64,000 nucleotides of DNA from Stereum hirsutum FP-91666 SS1 (GCF_000264905.1 NW_006763138.1:682224-746223), one strand, 5' to 3'. Positions 12,455 through 24,903 are shown, counted from the first letter of the stretch. Numbers and translations are program-made. Notes: generated by a model not told the origin, from the letters alone.

Positions 12455-14169
12455 ATGAACAATTTCCTAAGTGAAGACGCACCTTCCAGACCAAGCCCTA
12501 TACAACTCGTCGACGACCCCAAAGCACGCAACAAAGCCTCTGCATCCCGTCCACTGGAACGTGGCGAAGTCATACTAGTCTCTGCATCTCTGTCTCTCGC
12601 ACTTCTTCCATCACAAAAGGGTATTCGATGCGACTTCTGTCTTGCTCTCCCCAGCAAAAGTCGCAAGCTGGGAAAGTGTTCTGGATGCGCGGCGTACTGG
12701 TATTGTGGCCCAGAATGTAAAGCTTGCCCTAAAATCATGCGATTTTCGCTAACATTTTCCTACAAATCGTTATATATTGATTTTCATCTGACTTTCAATG
12801 CCACAGGTCAAAAAGAAGCCTGGAGCTCACATCATAAGAAGATATGTAAAACATTTGCTACATACGAGGCCTCACCGGAATATTCGTGCCTCGCGGACGA
12901 TCAAAAAGCAGACGCCGTCCTTCTATCTCACCTTATTGCCGAAATAGCGTTGAAGTCGCTGTCTAGTGTCGACTCAGTGACAGACGACGTTCCCAGCCTT
13001 TCATCCGAGCCCTTCATGTTTGGCACTTTCCTGTCTTTGTTAGGCCACGACAATCATCCCGCTCCACCGCCTGTAGCGTGTCGGCCAGGTCACAACTCGC
13101 CGTCGCCGTCAGAATTGTACTCGCGCTTTGGAAGGAATAACTTCGTTGTGCATTCACATTTGTCCCCCATCGCGCACGGTATTTTTCCGGTGGCCAGTCG
13201 ACTGTTCAATCATTCGTGCACACCAAATGCTGCGGCAAAATACATCTTTGGCCGGGATAAGCCTGGTGTGCGTATGGTGGTTGTAGCATTGCGCAATATC
13301 TCACACAACGAAGAGGTAGGCATACAATGACATCCGTTACGAAGCGTCATTGCTCTTTGAACAGAGTGCGACGTCTTAGTAATAATAATCATTCTAGATC
13401 ACCATTCCGTATCTCGACCCAGCCCTACCATTCCTAGAACGTCAGCTTTCTCTCGAACAAAACTATGGCTTCCGATGCACATGTCACGTTTGCTCCTTTG
13501 GCTCCCAACTAGCCAGGAACCCCAATTACACAGGCGACGCCCCACGCGAGGAAGATATTCTCGCCATCCGAGACACGCTTCTCAATCACGTCGGCCTTAA
13601 CCTCTCTCTTCCTGCCAGCTACGTCACGCAGGCTCTCAGTGTCGTCAGAAATATGCATGCCATGCCGGAGACACTGTATCCACTGCTTCACAAGTCGATC
13701 ATCCCTAGAATATCGGAGGAGTTCAGTCAGGCATCTCACGAGGGCGCGGTGGACAGAGCGACAGATGTTGGACATGTGTTGTTGGCGGTATATGTTCTGG
13801 TTTACCCTCCGGGATATCCACAAATAGGCATGTGTTCTCTTCCGTCTTGAATTTGCTATGTGTAGGAGGCTGATTATAGCTTTCGTACTGATACGGTACG
13901 TTGATAATTTTATTTTCGTCGGCTTAGGTATGCACGCGTTAGAGCTTGCGAAGACAGCTTACAACGGCGTTATCACAAGAACACAGGAGAGTAGTGCTTT
14001 GGACAATAGCGCAAACGAGGAAGAATTGTTGCGCAGAGCGGGGTGGTATCTGGCTATAGCCAAACATATACTGCTTATATTTGGGCCGGAAGGAGACGTT
14101 GATAGCGGGCCCTTGGAAGAGGCCGAGTTCTTACATGTTCTCATAGAAGAAGAGCTAAATAATCTTTGA
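12455..14169 (+). CDS. SET and MYND domain protein (SMYD-like lysine methyltransferase)
   Basis: Four exons: 12455..12716, 12807..13315, 13398..13827, 13928..14169; 480 aa. The MYND zinc finger is split by intron 1: CDFCLALP, CSGCAAYWYCGPEC, then a His/Cys pair in HHKKICK. The SET core follows with NHSCTPNA, ALRNISHNEEITIPYLD and a post-SET cluster GFRCTCHVCS. Helical repeats make up the C-terminus (YPQIGMHALELAK). SMYD proteins methylate lysines on histones or cytosolic proteins using S-adenosylmethionine; the target here is unknown. The third intron (13828-13927) uses a GC donor (ATAG then GCATGT), which gives the only frame that keeps the conserved motif. ATG 12455 is chosen because it starts close to the SET-N region; ATG 12302 is in frame. 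Confidence 0.87.
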
Positions 14170-14595
14170 TGTGATGTGCTGCAGTGTGGTGCCCTCCGGC
14201 AGCCTTGTCCAGTGTCGACCAGTGCACTCTATGGTATAAAAGCCTCCACTGGGACAGTAGGAGCTCATCTGAAGCCTCTTGAAAATGCAATAAATTTTGA
14301 GATTCGGTACTTTATAAGTATAAGAGAATTCATGTGCACAAGCCGAATTCATACACTCCACAGAATCTTTTCGCCCCTCTTAGTGACAGAGTAAGATGAG
14401 TTGGATTGAAACGATAGCTGTGAGGCTCAGTACGTTCGTGCTGCCACGTGATACCGCCACGTCGCGTCGCGCGCATCGCTGCTTTATTCGCCACGTTGAA
14501 TCTTGAGCCTTGACTGCTACTACCTAGCACTTTTATTCTACAGTGGTCATCCTAGGACTACCTCTCGGTTCCAGCTGAGCCTTTAAGAGCAAGAA
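14170..14595 (+). other. Intergenic promoter region of the Derlin gene
   Basis: About 0.43 kb, tandem orientation. No gene or clear core-promoter element recognised. Confidence 0.5.
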
Positions 14596-15610
14596 ATGGA
14601 GGCGTGGCTTGCGCAAATACCACCTGTGACTCGAGCTTGGCTCTGTCTGTCTGTTGCCACCAGTCTAGCTGTGGTACGTCTATTGACTCTGGATGATTCG
14701 CCGTCACGCTGAGACCCGCAAAGCAATGTCATCTAGTAGCCCCCCTCCAACTTTACTTCAACTTTAAATTAGCCTTTACGAATGCTCAGGTACGCACAGA
14801 GCCACAACAGACAGACACTGGTATACTGATCTATAGTTGAATCGGTAGCTGTGGCGAACAGTAACGACGTTCTTATATTTTGGATCGCCCTCATTAGATC
14901 TATTATTCCACCTATACTTCTTGTATGTCGTTCAAGTTCCGACCCTTTGTGTCTTGCTACTAACCCGACTCCAGTATGCGATATAGTCGCATGCTGGAAG
15001 AATCATCATTTGCTAACCGGAAAGCAGACTATTTCTGGTTGTTGTTCCTCTCCTCAATCATGCTCCTCGTACGTATATCTTGCTTTCTTCTTTTCCTTTT
15101 TCGCCTCATGACACGAGACATACCATTCTGACATGCCGCATATTGATTCCGTCAACCTGAAGTCCCTATCCCCCCTCTTCAACCTCCCCTTCCTCTCAAA
15201 CCCCCTGGCCTATGTGCCCGTCTACTTCTGGTCCCGTCGACACCCTTCCACCCGCGTATCCATCTTCGGAATGTTCACAATGACAGCACCCTACCTCCCC
15301 TTCGCTCTCATCATGTTTTCTTGGGCGCTCAGTGGCACGTGGCACGCCGCGGCGGCAGATCTAGTAGGATGTGCGGTCGGTCATGTTGGGTGGTTTGCGA
15401 GGGATGTGTGGACGAGGGAGATGATCGGTGGACGAACAATTCTGAGCGAGGCTCCAGACAGTTTGTGAGTATTCTTTCCATTATTCTTCATCCAGACCCA
15501 TTGTGTGGCGCTTTTTGTGGCGCTGAGAGTCCTCGAAGAGATAAATGGAGGAACTGAGCTGACGACCATTTTATATCGGGTGTAGAAAGAGGCTCATGGG
15601 GGACATTTGA
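14596..15610 (+). CDS. Derlin (Der1/Dfm1-like ERAD membrane protein)
   Basis: Six exons: 14596..14673, 14724..14789, 14849..14922, 14975..15068, 15163..15464, 15586..15610; 212 aa. Family signatures are strong: MEAWLAQIPPVTRAW at the start, LQLYFNFKLAFTNAQ|LWR at TM1/TM2, FMRYSRMLEESSFANRKADY in the cytosolic loop, and WSRRHPSTRVSIFG before the later membrane segments. The WR motif of rhomboid pseudoproteases is present (LWRTVTTFLYFG). Derlins sit in the ER membrane and help retrotranslocate misfolded proteins for proteasomal degradation. The last exon adds only KRLMGDI; without splicing at 15465 the frame would stop one codon later, so the C-terminus is slightly uncertain. Two TGTGGCGC motifs lie in the last intron. 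Confidence 0.93.
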
Positions 15611-16891
15611 CGGCACCGGAATACAAGATGATTAGCATCTAGAAATCGAAGTCCGCCATTCGTACCTCGCCTGTATTTATTCTTGTACTCCTCGCTCTTG
15701 CTGCAATTGACGCGCCGATGACATCTACATGTTATGATGATCTTCTGCGGCCGTGCCAATAGGCTATGATGGGGAATCAAGTATGGACTCCAGTTTTTAT
15801 CGAAAAGGGCGCCATATCTATTCCGGGCCCAGACCTTACTATTTAGCTGCGTCTACGATCAACCTCAGGGCGCACGACTGGCTACGACGCCACATGGCAT
15901 TGTTGACGACGCTCCCCACAAAGACGGAAAGTCTATCCACACTGTGCTCAGTGCCGCAGGACGCATACCCTGCTCAAGGTCCGAGCTAAAGGCACCCAAT
16001 GGACAAGAGCAAAAGTAAAAGAATCATTGGATTAAGCAGATCCAGGACACTACCCTGCTTCGTGTATGGTAGTCGATACATGTGTTCTGGGCCTGGTGAG
16101 CAGCAATACCTATAGCTACAAAAGTGCAAATCGGACATTTGTCGACAACGAAGAAAAGCTGAAAGCTAGAACTGAGAGATCGATCGAATGCACCTGGGGA
16201 AGTTGGCGAGGGGAGAAGAGGTGGGGAAAGGGGAAGGGTGGGGATGTGGTGGGGTGGGGTGGGATGGGATCGAAGGGGATAGGACGGCGAGTGGGGGAAG
16301 GATAGGGAACAGGGAAGTGGGGAATAGGGGATGGGTAGTAACTATGATTGAGGGATGTAATAGCGAGAGCGAAGGACGAGGAAACTTCGACAAACAGCAG
16401 GCCCAGCAAGAGCGAAAGCAGAGATGAGCGACCAAATACCGATAGTATGAAAGACGAGGGAGCAAATAATACGTGAATTGCAGGGTGGGGAATTTAGGAT
16501 GGGATTGGGGGTTTATAAGGGGAAATGAGCGACAACCAATGCTTCTTTCGTGATTAACAAAGGGTTCATGCCGACTACTCCGATGAGACAGAATGAGAGA
16601 GACGGATGGAGGAAAAGATAACACAAATCAAGATGTAGAGGCAAGGGAGGAGATGGAAGCCTTGTAGTATGCGGTGGATGGTTGAGCGTTAGTGAATCGA
16701 AAGTCGTATCGTGTATGCGTGTATGATGCTGCTGAATGAATGCGTTCGTGTACGTGCGTGATGAAAAAGTCCTCGATGCGAGGTTTTGAAGAATCTCGGG
16801 TAGCCCTTGTGATGAAAACAACAACGCGATTGCGCACCCGAAAAAAAAGAAAAGAAAAGAAAAACGTGTCCGATAGAAAGAAATCTCATTG
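15611..16891. other. Convergent intergenic region with G-rich tract
   Basis: About 1.28 kb between the Derlin (+) and RRM-YTH (-) stop codons. The right half is strongly purine-rich on the + strand. Long minus-strand open frames at 16166-16624 and 16513-16926 arise from this composition bias and carry no motif. Confidence 0.5.
16190..16340 (+). repeat. G-rich, quadruplex-capable tract
   Basis: About 150 bp with many GGG/GGGG runs spaced a few bases apart on the + strand (for example GTGGGGTGGGGTGGGATGGG near 16251). It lies in the probable 3' UTR of the minus-strand RRM-YTH gene, so that transcript would be C-rich here. Confidence 0.6.
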
Positions 16892-19800
16892 TCAGGGTGG
16901 GTGATAAAATGGTGGGCGAGATCCACGCCGTTGAGGTCGTGTCGCAGGAGTCGTCGGCGGGGCGCTGGAACTAGGTGAGGGCGGGGGACGGTCCCACTCT
17001 TCCAACAGTTCCTTCCCTACTCCAGGCTCTATCTCCGTCCCATCTCTAGACACCTTCACCTCCCGCCCGTGGTTCCAAGGGTTCCGCAAATGCCGCGTGC
17101 GGAAGAAAGGCAAGCGATCTGTCCGTACCCACTCGATCTTGAACGGTTCTCCCCAGACGTCTGGATCCTGGTCCGGCGTAGTTGGATCATGGGCAGATGC
17201 TGCGGTAGCAAAGGGTTCGGCATGACTCGCGGAAGGAGAAGCAGGAGAATCGTCACCGGGTCGGTTCTGAATCGGCTTAGAAGGGGAAGTGGTTCTCCTC
17301 TCCCTACCGTCGCCGTCGTCATCCTCCTCTTCGACGCGCCCCAAGGAAGAACGCTGTAAGAGTGGTTCAGAATGCTGACCGGCGCTGACTTTTTCCAGAA
17401 TATCATCTGACGGCGGGTTCTTGAGTGCACGAAGCGGAGCTGCCTCGTCCAACTCGATGGGAGAACTTCTCCGCTCATCCAAGCTAAGACCCGGTTGGGG
17501 CTTCTTCCCTCCTGTGGTCGTGAGCTTGCGGTGCGGATCGCGCAACTCAGCTGGCGCAGAGAGGATCTGTCCTTGCTGATTCGTGGTGAGGGGTGTGCGT
17601 TGTTCCGCGCCGAGTGCAAGAGAGGGTTTGTCTTGTGAGCTGGAGACAGGCAAAGGCGATTCGTCTACACGGTGCTCGTCCGTTGGTGGAAGGATATAGC
17701 CGCTTTCTGACCGCCTATTGTGAAGTTCGTCCGACATGCCACTGAACATTTGAGGGCGCTGGCTGATGACCGAGCTGGGCGAGAGCGAAGCCGGAGGAGA
17801 GGCCCATGACACGCGGTGTTCGCCTCGTGAAATAGGTCCAGCCATTCTGATGCAGAGGCAAATAAGATTGAGCCTTTCGGTAGGATGCGAAGAGAGAGAC
17901 GAAGTGACGTACCGTGCATAACCATAGAACTCGCCACTTTTGTTGACTCCAAAAATGAGAAAGACGTCCTTGCTCGTCCGGAAAGCCTGGTCCAATATAC
18001 CTTCGTTGTGGCGTTGTGTGGCCCAGAGCCCTCGCTGAACGCTGAGGTCAAGGTCGAACTATAATGTTGAGGACAAAATAAGCGAATGCGAACGGGTAAT
18101 TTGACACGATGTGTACGCACCTGCGTCAACGACTTCAGAATGAAATATCGTTGAGGGAAATACCGGACGAGCATACTTGATGTCGTGGACCCGGAACTGG
18201 AATGTCCTGTACCCGTCGTATTGCGCTTGGAGCCTCCCGGAGCCGTCGGTGATTCGTCGTTATCGAGAGCGAGACCCTGAAGCTTAGCGGCCGCTTCTTC
18301 TGGAGAAAGTGACGGGTCCGGTTCTGCATCTTGCGCCTGCCGAAGCTGCTCCTTTTGATCCCGAACCCACCTCGAGTGAATACCCTGCCCTCGCTGACCA
18401 CCCACTCCGGCCCGAAGATCGTCGGTCCTCCTGTGGAAGACAAAACGCGTTACACGCGAGATAGAGATGTTGGTCAGTCACGAGAAAACAATGCTGAATA
18501 CGACCTTTTCCTTCGTTAATCTCTTACCTTCTTATTCTGCAAACCAAACGGGGACACCGAGGGTCCGCAGGGCGAAGAGGTTGGCCGTTGAACCTGACAG
18601 TGGCGGCTTCGAGGTGTCGTTCCGACTCGAAGTTGACGAACGCACAGTTTGAGCGCGAGATAAGGAATATAGAGGACACGCCACCATAAATTGAATCCGT
18701 ATTCGCTCCTGAGGTACTCTCAGGTGGAGGACGTCGTCCGGAAACCGTCTGCTGACTGAAGAACCTCCACAGCTCGTCTTGTGTCGCATCCGATGGCACG
18801 TTGCCTGCCCACATTACCCATTCTGATCGTTGGGCAGGAGGATTGGGATGATACGGTTTGCGTCCTGGATGAGGGCGGACGTCTCCTACCGGCGCCGTCA
18901 GGCCAGGAGGTTGTGGCTGCTCGGCCGTAGAAGGTGCAGGAGGGCCTTGCGGCGCGGCGACAGATCGGGCAAAGGGTGGCTCTCGGCCATGATTCCCAGC
19001 AGGGCCGCCAAATGATGGCGAAGGTCGAGAAGCGGACGGCGAAGTAGGAAACGCGAACGACCCAGTCGCTCCCTCAGATTCGGGGAGATTTTGCGGCTGG
19101 TAGGGCATTCCGTATGGTGATGGAAAAGATCCCTGCATGTTCTCGTACGGCATCGATCCAGTGGCGCCAGGTGGCAAGTACCACCATGCGCCTGAAGCTT
19201 CCTGTTCAGTCGAGGGAACATACGACTGAGGATACGGCGTCGGATAGGGAGAGGAATACATCGATTGAGCGGCACCGAAGGGTGGTGGGGCATAGGCAGG
19301 CCCAGCCGTCGAATAGCCCATGTGTTGATAACCTGTTTGTCCAACGAAGGACGATTGACGGTTGAGAGGCGGTAGATTTGACCCTTGGCCAGGGGATAGG
19401 GGCGAGTGTGGCGCAGATGAAGAGGGATCGATCGGCTGGGAGTACATAGACATGTTCGGGGCCCCCGCGCCCGTGCCATATGTGTGTTGAGGTTGGTTGG
19501 TGTCTGGAGAAGGAGCCGAATACGGGTATATTTGGCCATGTTGTGGTAACATATGAAGCATCGACGGCTGGGAATAGGCCATGGAAGGTATACTCGGGTC
19601 TGGGCTTGCCGCCGTGGGGAGATGGGGGAAAGGGTAATGGGGAGGGGAATGGATCATCATAGGCTGCTGTTGTGGATTGCCAGAATAATGGTGGCCGGGG
19701 TAGCCCGGACGCTGCATGTAGGGAGAATGAGGTTGGTAATGTGGAGAAGGGTTCCGGTAGAAGTTGGAAGCCGGGTTGGAGGGTGTTTGCGAATTCTCCG

Positions 19801-20559
19801 GCTGTTGAGGTGAAATACGTTGCTGAAAGACGGGTGTTGGAGGAGTCTGCTGGAAGGAGGGGCGAGAGGTAGGTTGTGGACGCCGAGCGGAGGTCGACGG
19901 CTGCGAAGGCCGTTGACGAGACGGGGCGCCTTGTGTGGGAGCCCCTGTACTGGAGGACGAGCCAGGCATGTTCAAAGCGTCAGGGGGCTCGGAAGCATTT
20001 GCACCAGGGGGATCGAGAGCCGGGATGGGCGCCTTAGGGACGTGGGGTATGTGAGGGACAGCAGCGAAGAGGGCAGAGGTCGACAGAGTACGAGAGGGCT
20101 GGTCATGAAATGCTGGACGGGGGAAGGGTAAGAACGTTTGCTGACGGGATGGCGCAGAGCCCGTACCTTGGTTCCGGGCCTTAGGGGAGTAATGATTGTC
20201 TGTGGAGGTCAAACGGAGAGCATTAGAATGGAAAGAAAGAAAAAGAATGGGGGTCTGCGAGGCGCTTAGGGACAGCGCTCTCCTGGTTCGAGCTCTCAGC
20301 GACCGGCCGCGCAACACTCAACCGACTTTATAAAAAAAAGTTGGGTATTCGTCCACGCCGGGCTCCGAGTGCGCTGGGCGGAACCTCAACACTCCCACTC
20401 CGCCCGGGAACGGCCGAGACCTAAGACCAGGCCTCGAACGGCGGCGAATATGGGATGCAGGAATGAAAGAGAATGCTCACCGGCGTGCCCGTCCTGTCCA
20501 AGCTTTCTGTTGAATACGTTCGGGAGTCGTGGAGGAGGGATGATCTCAAGTGGAGTCAT
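16892..20559 (-). CDS. RRM + YTH domain RNA-binding protein (m6A-reader-like)
   Basis: Five exons: 20481..20559, 18528..20199, 18121..18430, 17913..18058, 16892..17846; 1053 aa. A long Pro/Ser/Gln/Tyr-rich, low-complexity N-terminus (1-485) precedes an RRM at about 486-583 with MWAGNVP (RNP2-like) and SNCAFVNF (RNP1). The YTH domain starts near 670 (RYFPQRYFILKSLTQ), continues with RGLWATQ and SGEFYGYARMAGPI, then is interrupted after EHRVSW. It resumes near 963 with WGEPFKIEWVR and HLRNPWNHGREVKVSRDG. YTH proteins bind N6-methyladenosine in RNA; the cage tryptophans match W699 and W975. About 210 residues rich in Ser/Pro/Arg/Glu separate the two halves. Exon 1 (26 codons) is in phase but less certain; a start at a later Met in exon 2 is possible. 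Confidence 0.87.
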
Positions 20560-23500
20560 GGCTTTGTACTTCGTAGCTTATCAGCTAATGTGGGATCCTC
20601 TGTGGCGCTCGAGGGTCAGTAGAAGCAATGACCTAACACGGAACTAACACACACCTTTCGTGGGCGAGGACTTAGTCTGTGGGGTACTCTCGCGGGATAC
20701 AGCCACGGATGAGGCAATGCAGATGGAATTGAGTGGAGGTAGGTCTGAAAGCGATGAACTGGTCGAGAAGACAAGCGGGTAGACGTGAAGTGGTCAGATT
20801 CAGACGTGACGGGGACTTTACGTTGAAAAGGATCGAGCTGGGAGCAACAAGCCTCCATTATACGCGCGCGAGAACGGATTTCTGGCGCTCCATGCTCCAT
20901 GATGTTGCCGCGAACAACTCGTCCTTCGCCGCTCGTGCTGCTCTCCAACATACTCTGACGTCATGCCGCCACACTTCTTTCAACTCCGCCCGCGTCCCCG
21001 CCACTCGCCACGGCGCCTATCCATTTCGCTAAACGCCCCTCCCTGCCCCTCCGTTACATCACCGTACACAGGCTCCTCCCCCGACTTTTTCGACCCTCAA
21101 CGTCGAGGCCCACTTCACGCTCATTTTTTTTATCCGCTCCACAAGGAACCGTCGTCTCCGGTGTGCTTGTGAGTCTCCTTTGACAGCTCAGGGCGAGTCA
21201 TACGTGATTTCAGATATTCCTTCATTTTAACCGATGACTTTTCTTGACTTTGACAGTCGTCCGATCAATCTTTTGCTGCAATAAAGCCTTGTAAAATACA
21301 CTTGGTATATCAATTGCTGCCTCTCAGATTTACCGTAAGGACTCCCGGCGATCTCGGAGACTTTCCTGGACACATTGATCAATGATCTATATCTCCTTCT
21401 GGACATCGATTTACTATGCACAACGCATCTCAGTTTCGCTCTCTCTAGTGTGTATCTTGTTTGAGCGTCATATGTAAGAGTGTCTGTCATCCAACATTGG
21501 ACAGATTTGCCTGTGCACCACGTCTTCGTGATGTAAGCGGGGCTTGGAATATCTCGATGCATTTTCTTTTCACAAGACCAAAACACCAGAGCGTTGAAAA
21601 CGATCGATCGACCTCAGGCTTGTCGACGGATCGAGGCTTCGGTTCCGCGTGTTCAACGAGCAAACCATGAGGGATTACTTTTTCACGGTTCCTGTTTAAG
21701 TCCTATCGTTCTTCCCGCAGACTTCGCCTTGGCCAGGCCATCCACAACCAATCGCAAGGCCGGTTATTTTTAATCTCTTAGGTCCACGTATTTCTGTCAA
21801 ACACGAACCAACTCGGACTCGCTCGGACCTCCTTCCTCAATTCCGGACTGTGCCGGAGCCCGTCACGACACTCTTCCCACGACCTATTTAAGTAAGTGGT
21901 TCATCATCGTTGGAGTCCTGAGGCCCGCCGGAGGTTACTCCTCGTCTCGCTCCACAACCAAGCCAAATACACATGATTTAGTCGACGCACCCCTCGTACC
22001 CCTGTCTAACCCCACCATATTCTGCTCGTAAACGTACATGCAACGACCCCTTTCGGGGCCCCACACGCACAGTGAATGAACCGCGACATAATTCACCGGC
22101 GGTCGCGTGCGCGCATCACTCCAAGTTGGTGCCGATTTAGTACCGTTGTTGGAGTAATGAGATTTTCTGAGTCTTTTGTGGCGGTGTAGCACATACCTGT
22201 GCTCATACGTGATCCGACGTCCGCAAGTTAACTCTCCGTTGTGGAGAGGAAGCGGAAAGTTTGACCGCACTTCATCGCATTCGTGTTTTTGTCTTTTAAG
22301 GAGGATAGTCGATGGTTCGACTTCTGTTCACTTCCTATCAGTACGAAGGTTGAGTTGGATGATCACGGCGAATATGATTGGCAGTCAAATATTCCAGTTG
22401 AACTTATTGCATAGCTGGTTGCCCGTCGCCTGCTCGTTCGTGAGAAATTCGTCAAATTTCTGATCTATATTCGCTCTCCCTAAATCCGCGCTACCTCGCT
22501 ATATTATCGAAACACCAGTGGACTCGTTCGCTGACGCTGGCCGCCTCTCGCGTCCCTGCCCTAAATGACCAAACCGCCGAGCCTCCGAGCCAATGGTCGT
22601 ATTTCTAGCCCAGCCTCCGGGCCCGATACAGCTCCCCTTCTACTAAATCGCGGCAGAGGTCGTACGAGCTCAGGCTTTTTCTACCCCTCCGAGGCTCAAA
22701 ATCATCCGACTCTAGAAACCTTTGTCCGCTTCTACGTTGTCCAGAACGCTCTCAGATCTGGCAACGGAGGCTAAGTATACGACCACCCAGCCCGATGGGC
22801 GTATCCTCGAATAAGAATCGCAGGAAAACGACGACGCCCCGTGTTTCAGAATCTCGACGGTGGGAAGCATGCCTTCGATGTACCGCGAGTACGCAACTAG
22901 AAGACGAAATTATACGGTCACCACCGTCATTCGCAACTTCGCAATTCATACATTCGCATCATGGACTGTATTTTGAGTTATCCTGCATGCCCCGTAACTT
23001 CTATTGTAGACACACTTGCAGCAAGATGGGCGAAAGGGGGACAATCCTCCGAGGGTGCGCGTGGTACCCGCTGGATGATATGGTATAACGCAAGTAGGCT
23101 GGGTGCACGCAGACTGGGTCCGGCGCTCTTCCCCGAGTCGCATAGCTGTACCACAGAGATCACGACGAGTTACTGGCGAAGTTTCCGTCAAGTCGACAAG
23201 GGCAAAGAGGTGCATTAGCCGCTAGCTGAAGCAACAAGGTCCAAGAACGGTGGGGCCATGACGGGAATAGAGCGGAAAGCCAAGCATCAACACAGCTTTG
23301 TTCTCTCACCTTTCTCCATGACCCTCGCAACATCCATGCCTTCGTCATCTATCGAGCGTTCTCTGCGGAAGAGCCTACCTGAGACGACAACGACAGTCAC
23401 AACGCATACTCTCCTCCTGCTTCACCATGTCCTACCCGTCTACCTCAGAGCCATTACTCCGAACAGACCAATCCCTGATGTACCCGTCACATCATTCAAC

Positions 23501-24296
23501 AGGGTCGACCTGTCCCTGGCTTCGTGCGCAAGAAGATCGAGGATGTCCCGTGTCGACTCGGTCAACACATAACTGTATGTCGATGGTGAGGATGATGGCA
23601 TCTAGTGAACTATTAGCCTGGACATCGAACTACAATAGAGGTGAGTCTTTTTTGCATACCGCAAGGATCCATAGAGCGTAGGTGAACGATGTTGAACAGC
23701 CTTTGGAACGCCCTGCGTCGCAGGAGATGCCGAAGCGAAGCATGCTAGTGCTTGCACAGTGTAAGGACATAATGTGCGCTGTTTGACGGGATGAGGGACC
23801 TTCGTCTCGTGAGGGCGATGCTCCAGAACCAGGCGTGGCTAGGCTGTTTGAGAGATCTGCTATTATATCCTGATATCGTTCAGTGATCAGTAGCTCGCCC
23901 ATTGTGGCGGTCAGGTCTGCCAACAGAGTCATCCTTCTTACCGGGGAATAAAAAGTTGTGAATCAGATAGCGGTGATCTAGGGGGTTGCACGACTGTACA
24001 CGAGAGCGTTCGCGTGTAAAGTCGTGCATCCGACGATTCTTTCAAATGCAAAGACGAAAAATAAGGGGCGACAACTCATCCGTGTGTGAGCCACGGCTAT
24101 TTGAGACGGACTGTTTGGCTCCCAAACCAGGGGGTGGCTGGTTTTGAAGATGATGCTTACAGCAGACCACACTTCTAAGTGCTCGGAATGATGAAGTCCC
24201 TCCAGTGTGAATGTAGAGGAAACACACCATACGTTGTCGTCGCCATGCAGGACATGGGATCATAAAGTAACATATCATCTCAAAGCCTACATGATT
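20560..24296. other. Gene-poor 3.7-kb region with possible gene remnants
   Basis: No complete gene could be built. It includes the promoter of the RRM-YTH gene on the left. Scattered coding-like pieces exist: an ORF at 22565-22774 (69 codons), one at 22795-23088, one starting at 23427, and a minus-strand ORF at 23630-23932. A 24-codon exon-like segment at 23503-23574 is flanked by CAG and GTATGT. None shows a recognisable domain, and frames do not join through plausible introns. It could be decayed coding sequence, a noncoding RNA locus or plain spacer. Confidence 0.4.
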
Positions 24297-24842
24297 TCAT
24301 AAATAGTCCGAGTCCGTACCCAAGTCTTTGAACCGGACACGCTTGTCCGTCTGTTTCTTCTCCGCCGTGGCATCGACAGGGTCTGTTGGCGTTTCAATTG
24401 GATTCGTAATGACATCTACTTCGCGTGTCGGGGCAATATTCTCCTTCGTGGAGACATCTATATGCGCGTGAAGGCCGAAGGATCGTCCTATAGAGGACAT
24501 ACTGTGGTGTAGACGAAGGAGCCTGGGGCGCCTGGTGGTGGTTGGTGGGATGAGACAGTGAGGGGCAGATAGCTCTTGACTGGAAGGAACTTTCTTCAAT
24601 ATGCGCTGCGGAGGATGAGGGTACATGAGGGTCTGCGTGGCATGGAAGGCTTGGAGGGAAGTACGCACGGGAGCCGGCCTGCTCTTAGCATCACGCGAGA
24701 GCTGGCGAAGGTGCTCAGACCACTCGGACTCTGGTGTCGGAAACGGGGATCCATAGCGAGAATCGGGGGTGAATGTATTGTTGCGCTGTAATGCCATCCG
24801 TGTTCGTGCAGGTTGACTTGGGTAGAGGGATTGGAGAAGCAT
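24297..24842 (-). CDS. Hypothetical 181-aa protein with RVxF-like motif
   Basis: A single-exon frame of 181 codons on the minus strand with a TATA-like box (TATATAATA) about 62 nt upstream of the first ATG. The start could also be the second Met, 15 codons in. Composition is basic, Pro/Ser/Thr-rich and probably disordered. The C-terminal end contains KRVRF followed by KDLG, which matches the RVxF consensus used by proteins that dock onto protein phosphatase 1. That reading is inference from a short motif. Segments such as RYGSPFPTPESEW look like proline-directed phosphosites. No family recognised. Confidence 0.6.
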   Translation of the reverse strand: MLLQSLYPSQPARTRMALQRNNTFTPDSRYGSPFPTPESEWSEHLRQLSRDAKSRPAPVRTSLQAFHATQTLMYPHPPQRILKKVPSSQELSAPHCLIPPTTTRRPRLLRLHHSMSSIGRSFGLHAHIDVSTKENIAPTREVDVITNPIETPTDPVDATAEKKQTDKRVRFKDLGTDSDYL

Positions 24843-24903
24843 GGCGAAGGAAGTTCTAGGAGAAGATTTGACGGTTGATAGTGAAAATTTCAGTATCTCC
24901 GCC

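Noticed and set aside
12187..12738. 183-codon open frame antisense to the SET-MYND gene
   Set aside because: It overlaps the MYND-coding exon on the other strand and has no motif; a shadow of the real gene.
16166..16624. 152-codon Pro/Ser-rich open frame on the minus strand
   Set aside because: Produced by the biased G-rich tract; low-complexity product without signals.
23630..23932. 100-codon minus-strand open frame
   Set aside because: No homology recognised and no TATA box or partner exons; recorded only as part of the gene-poor region.
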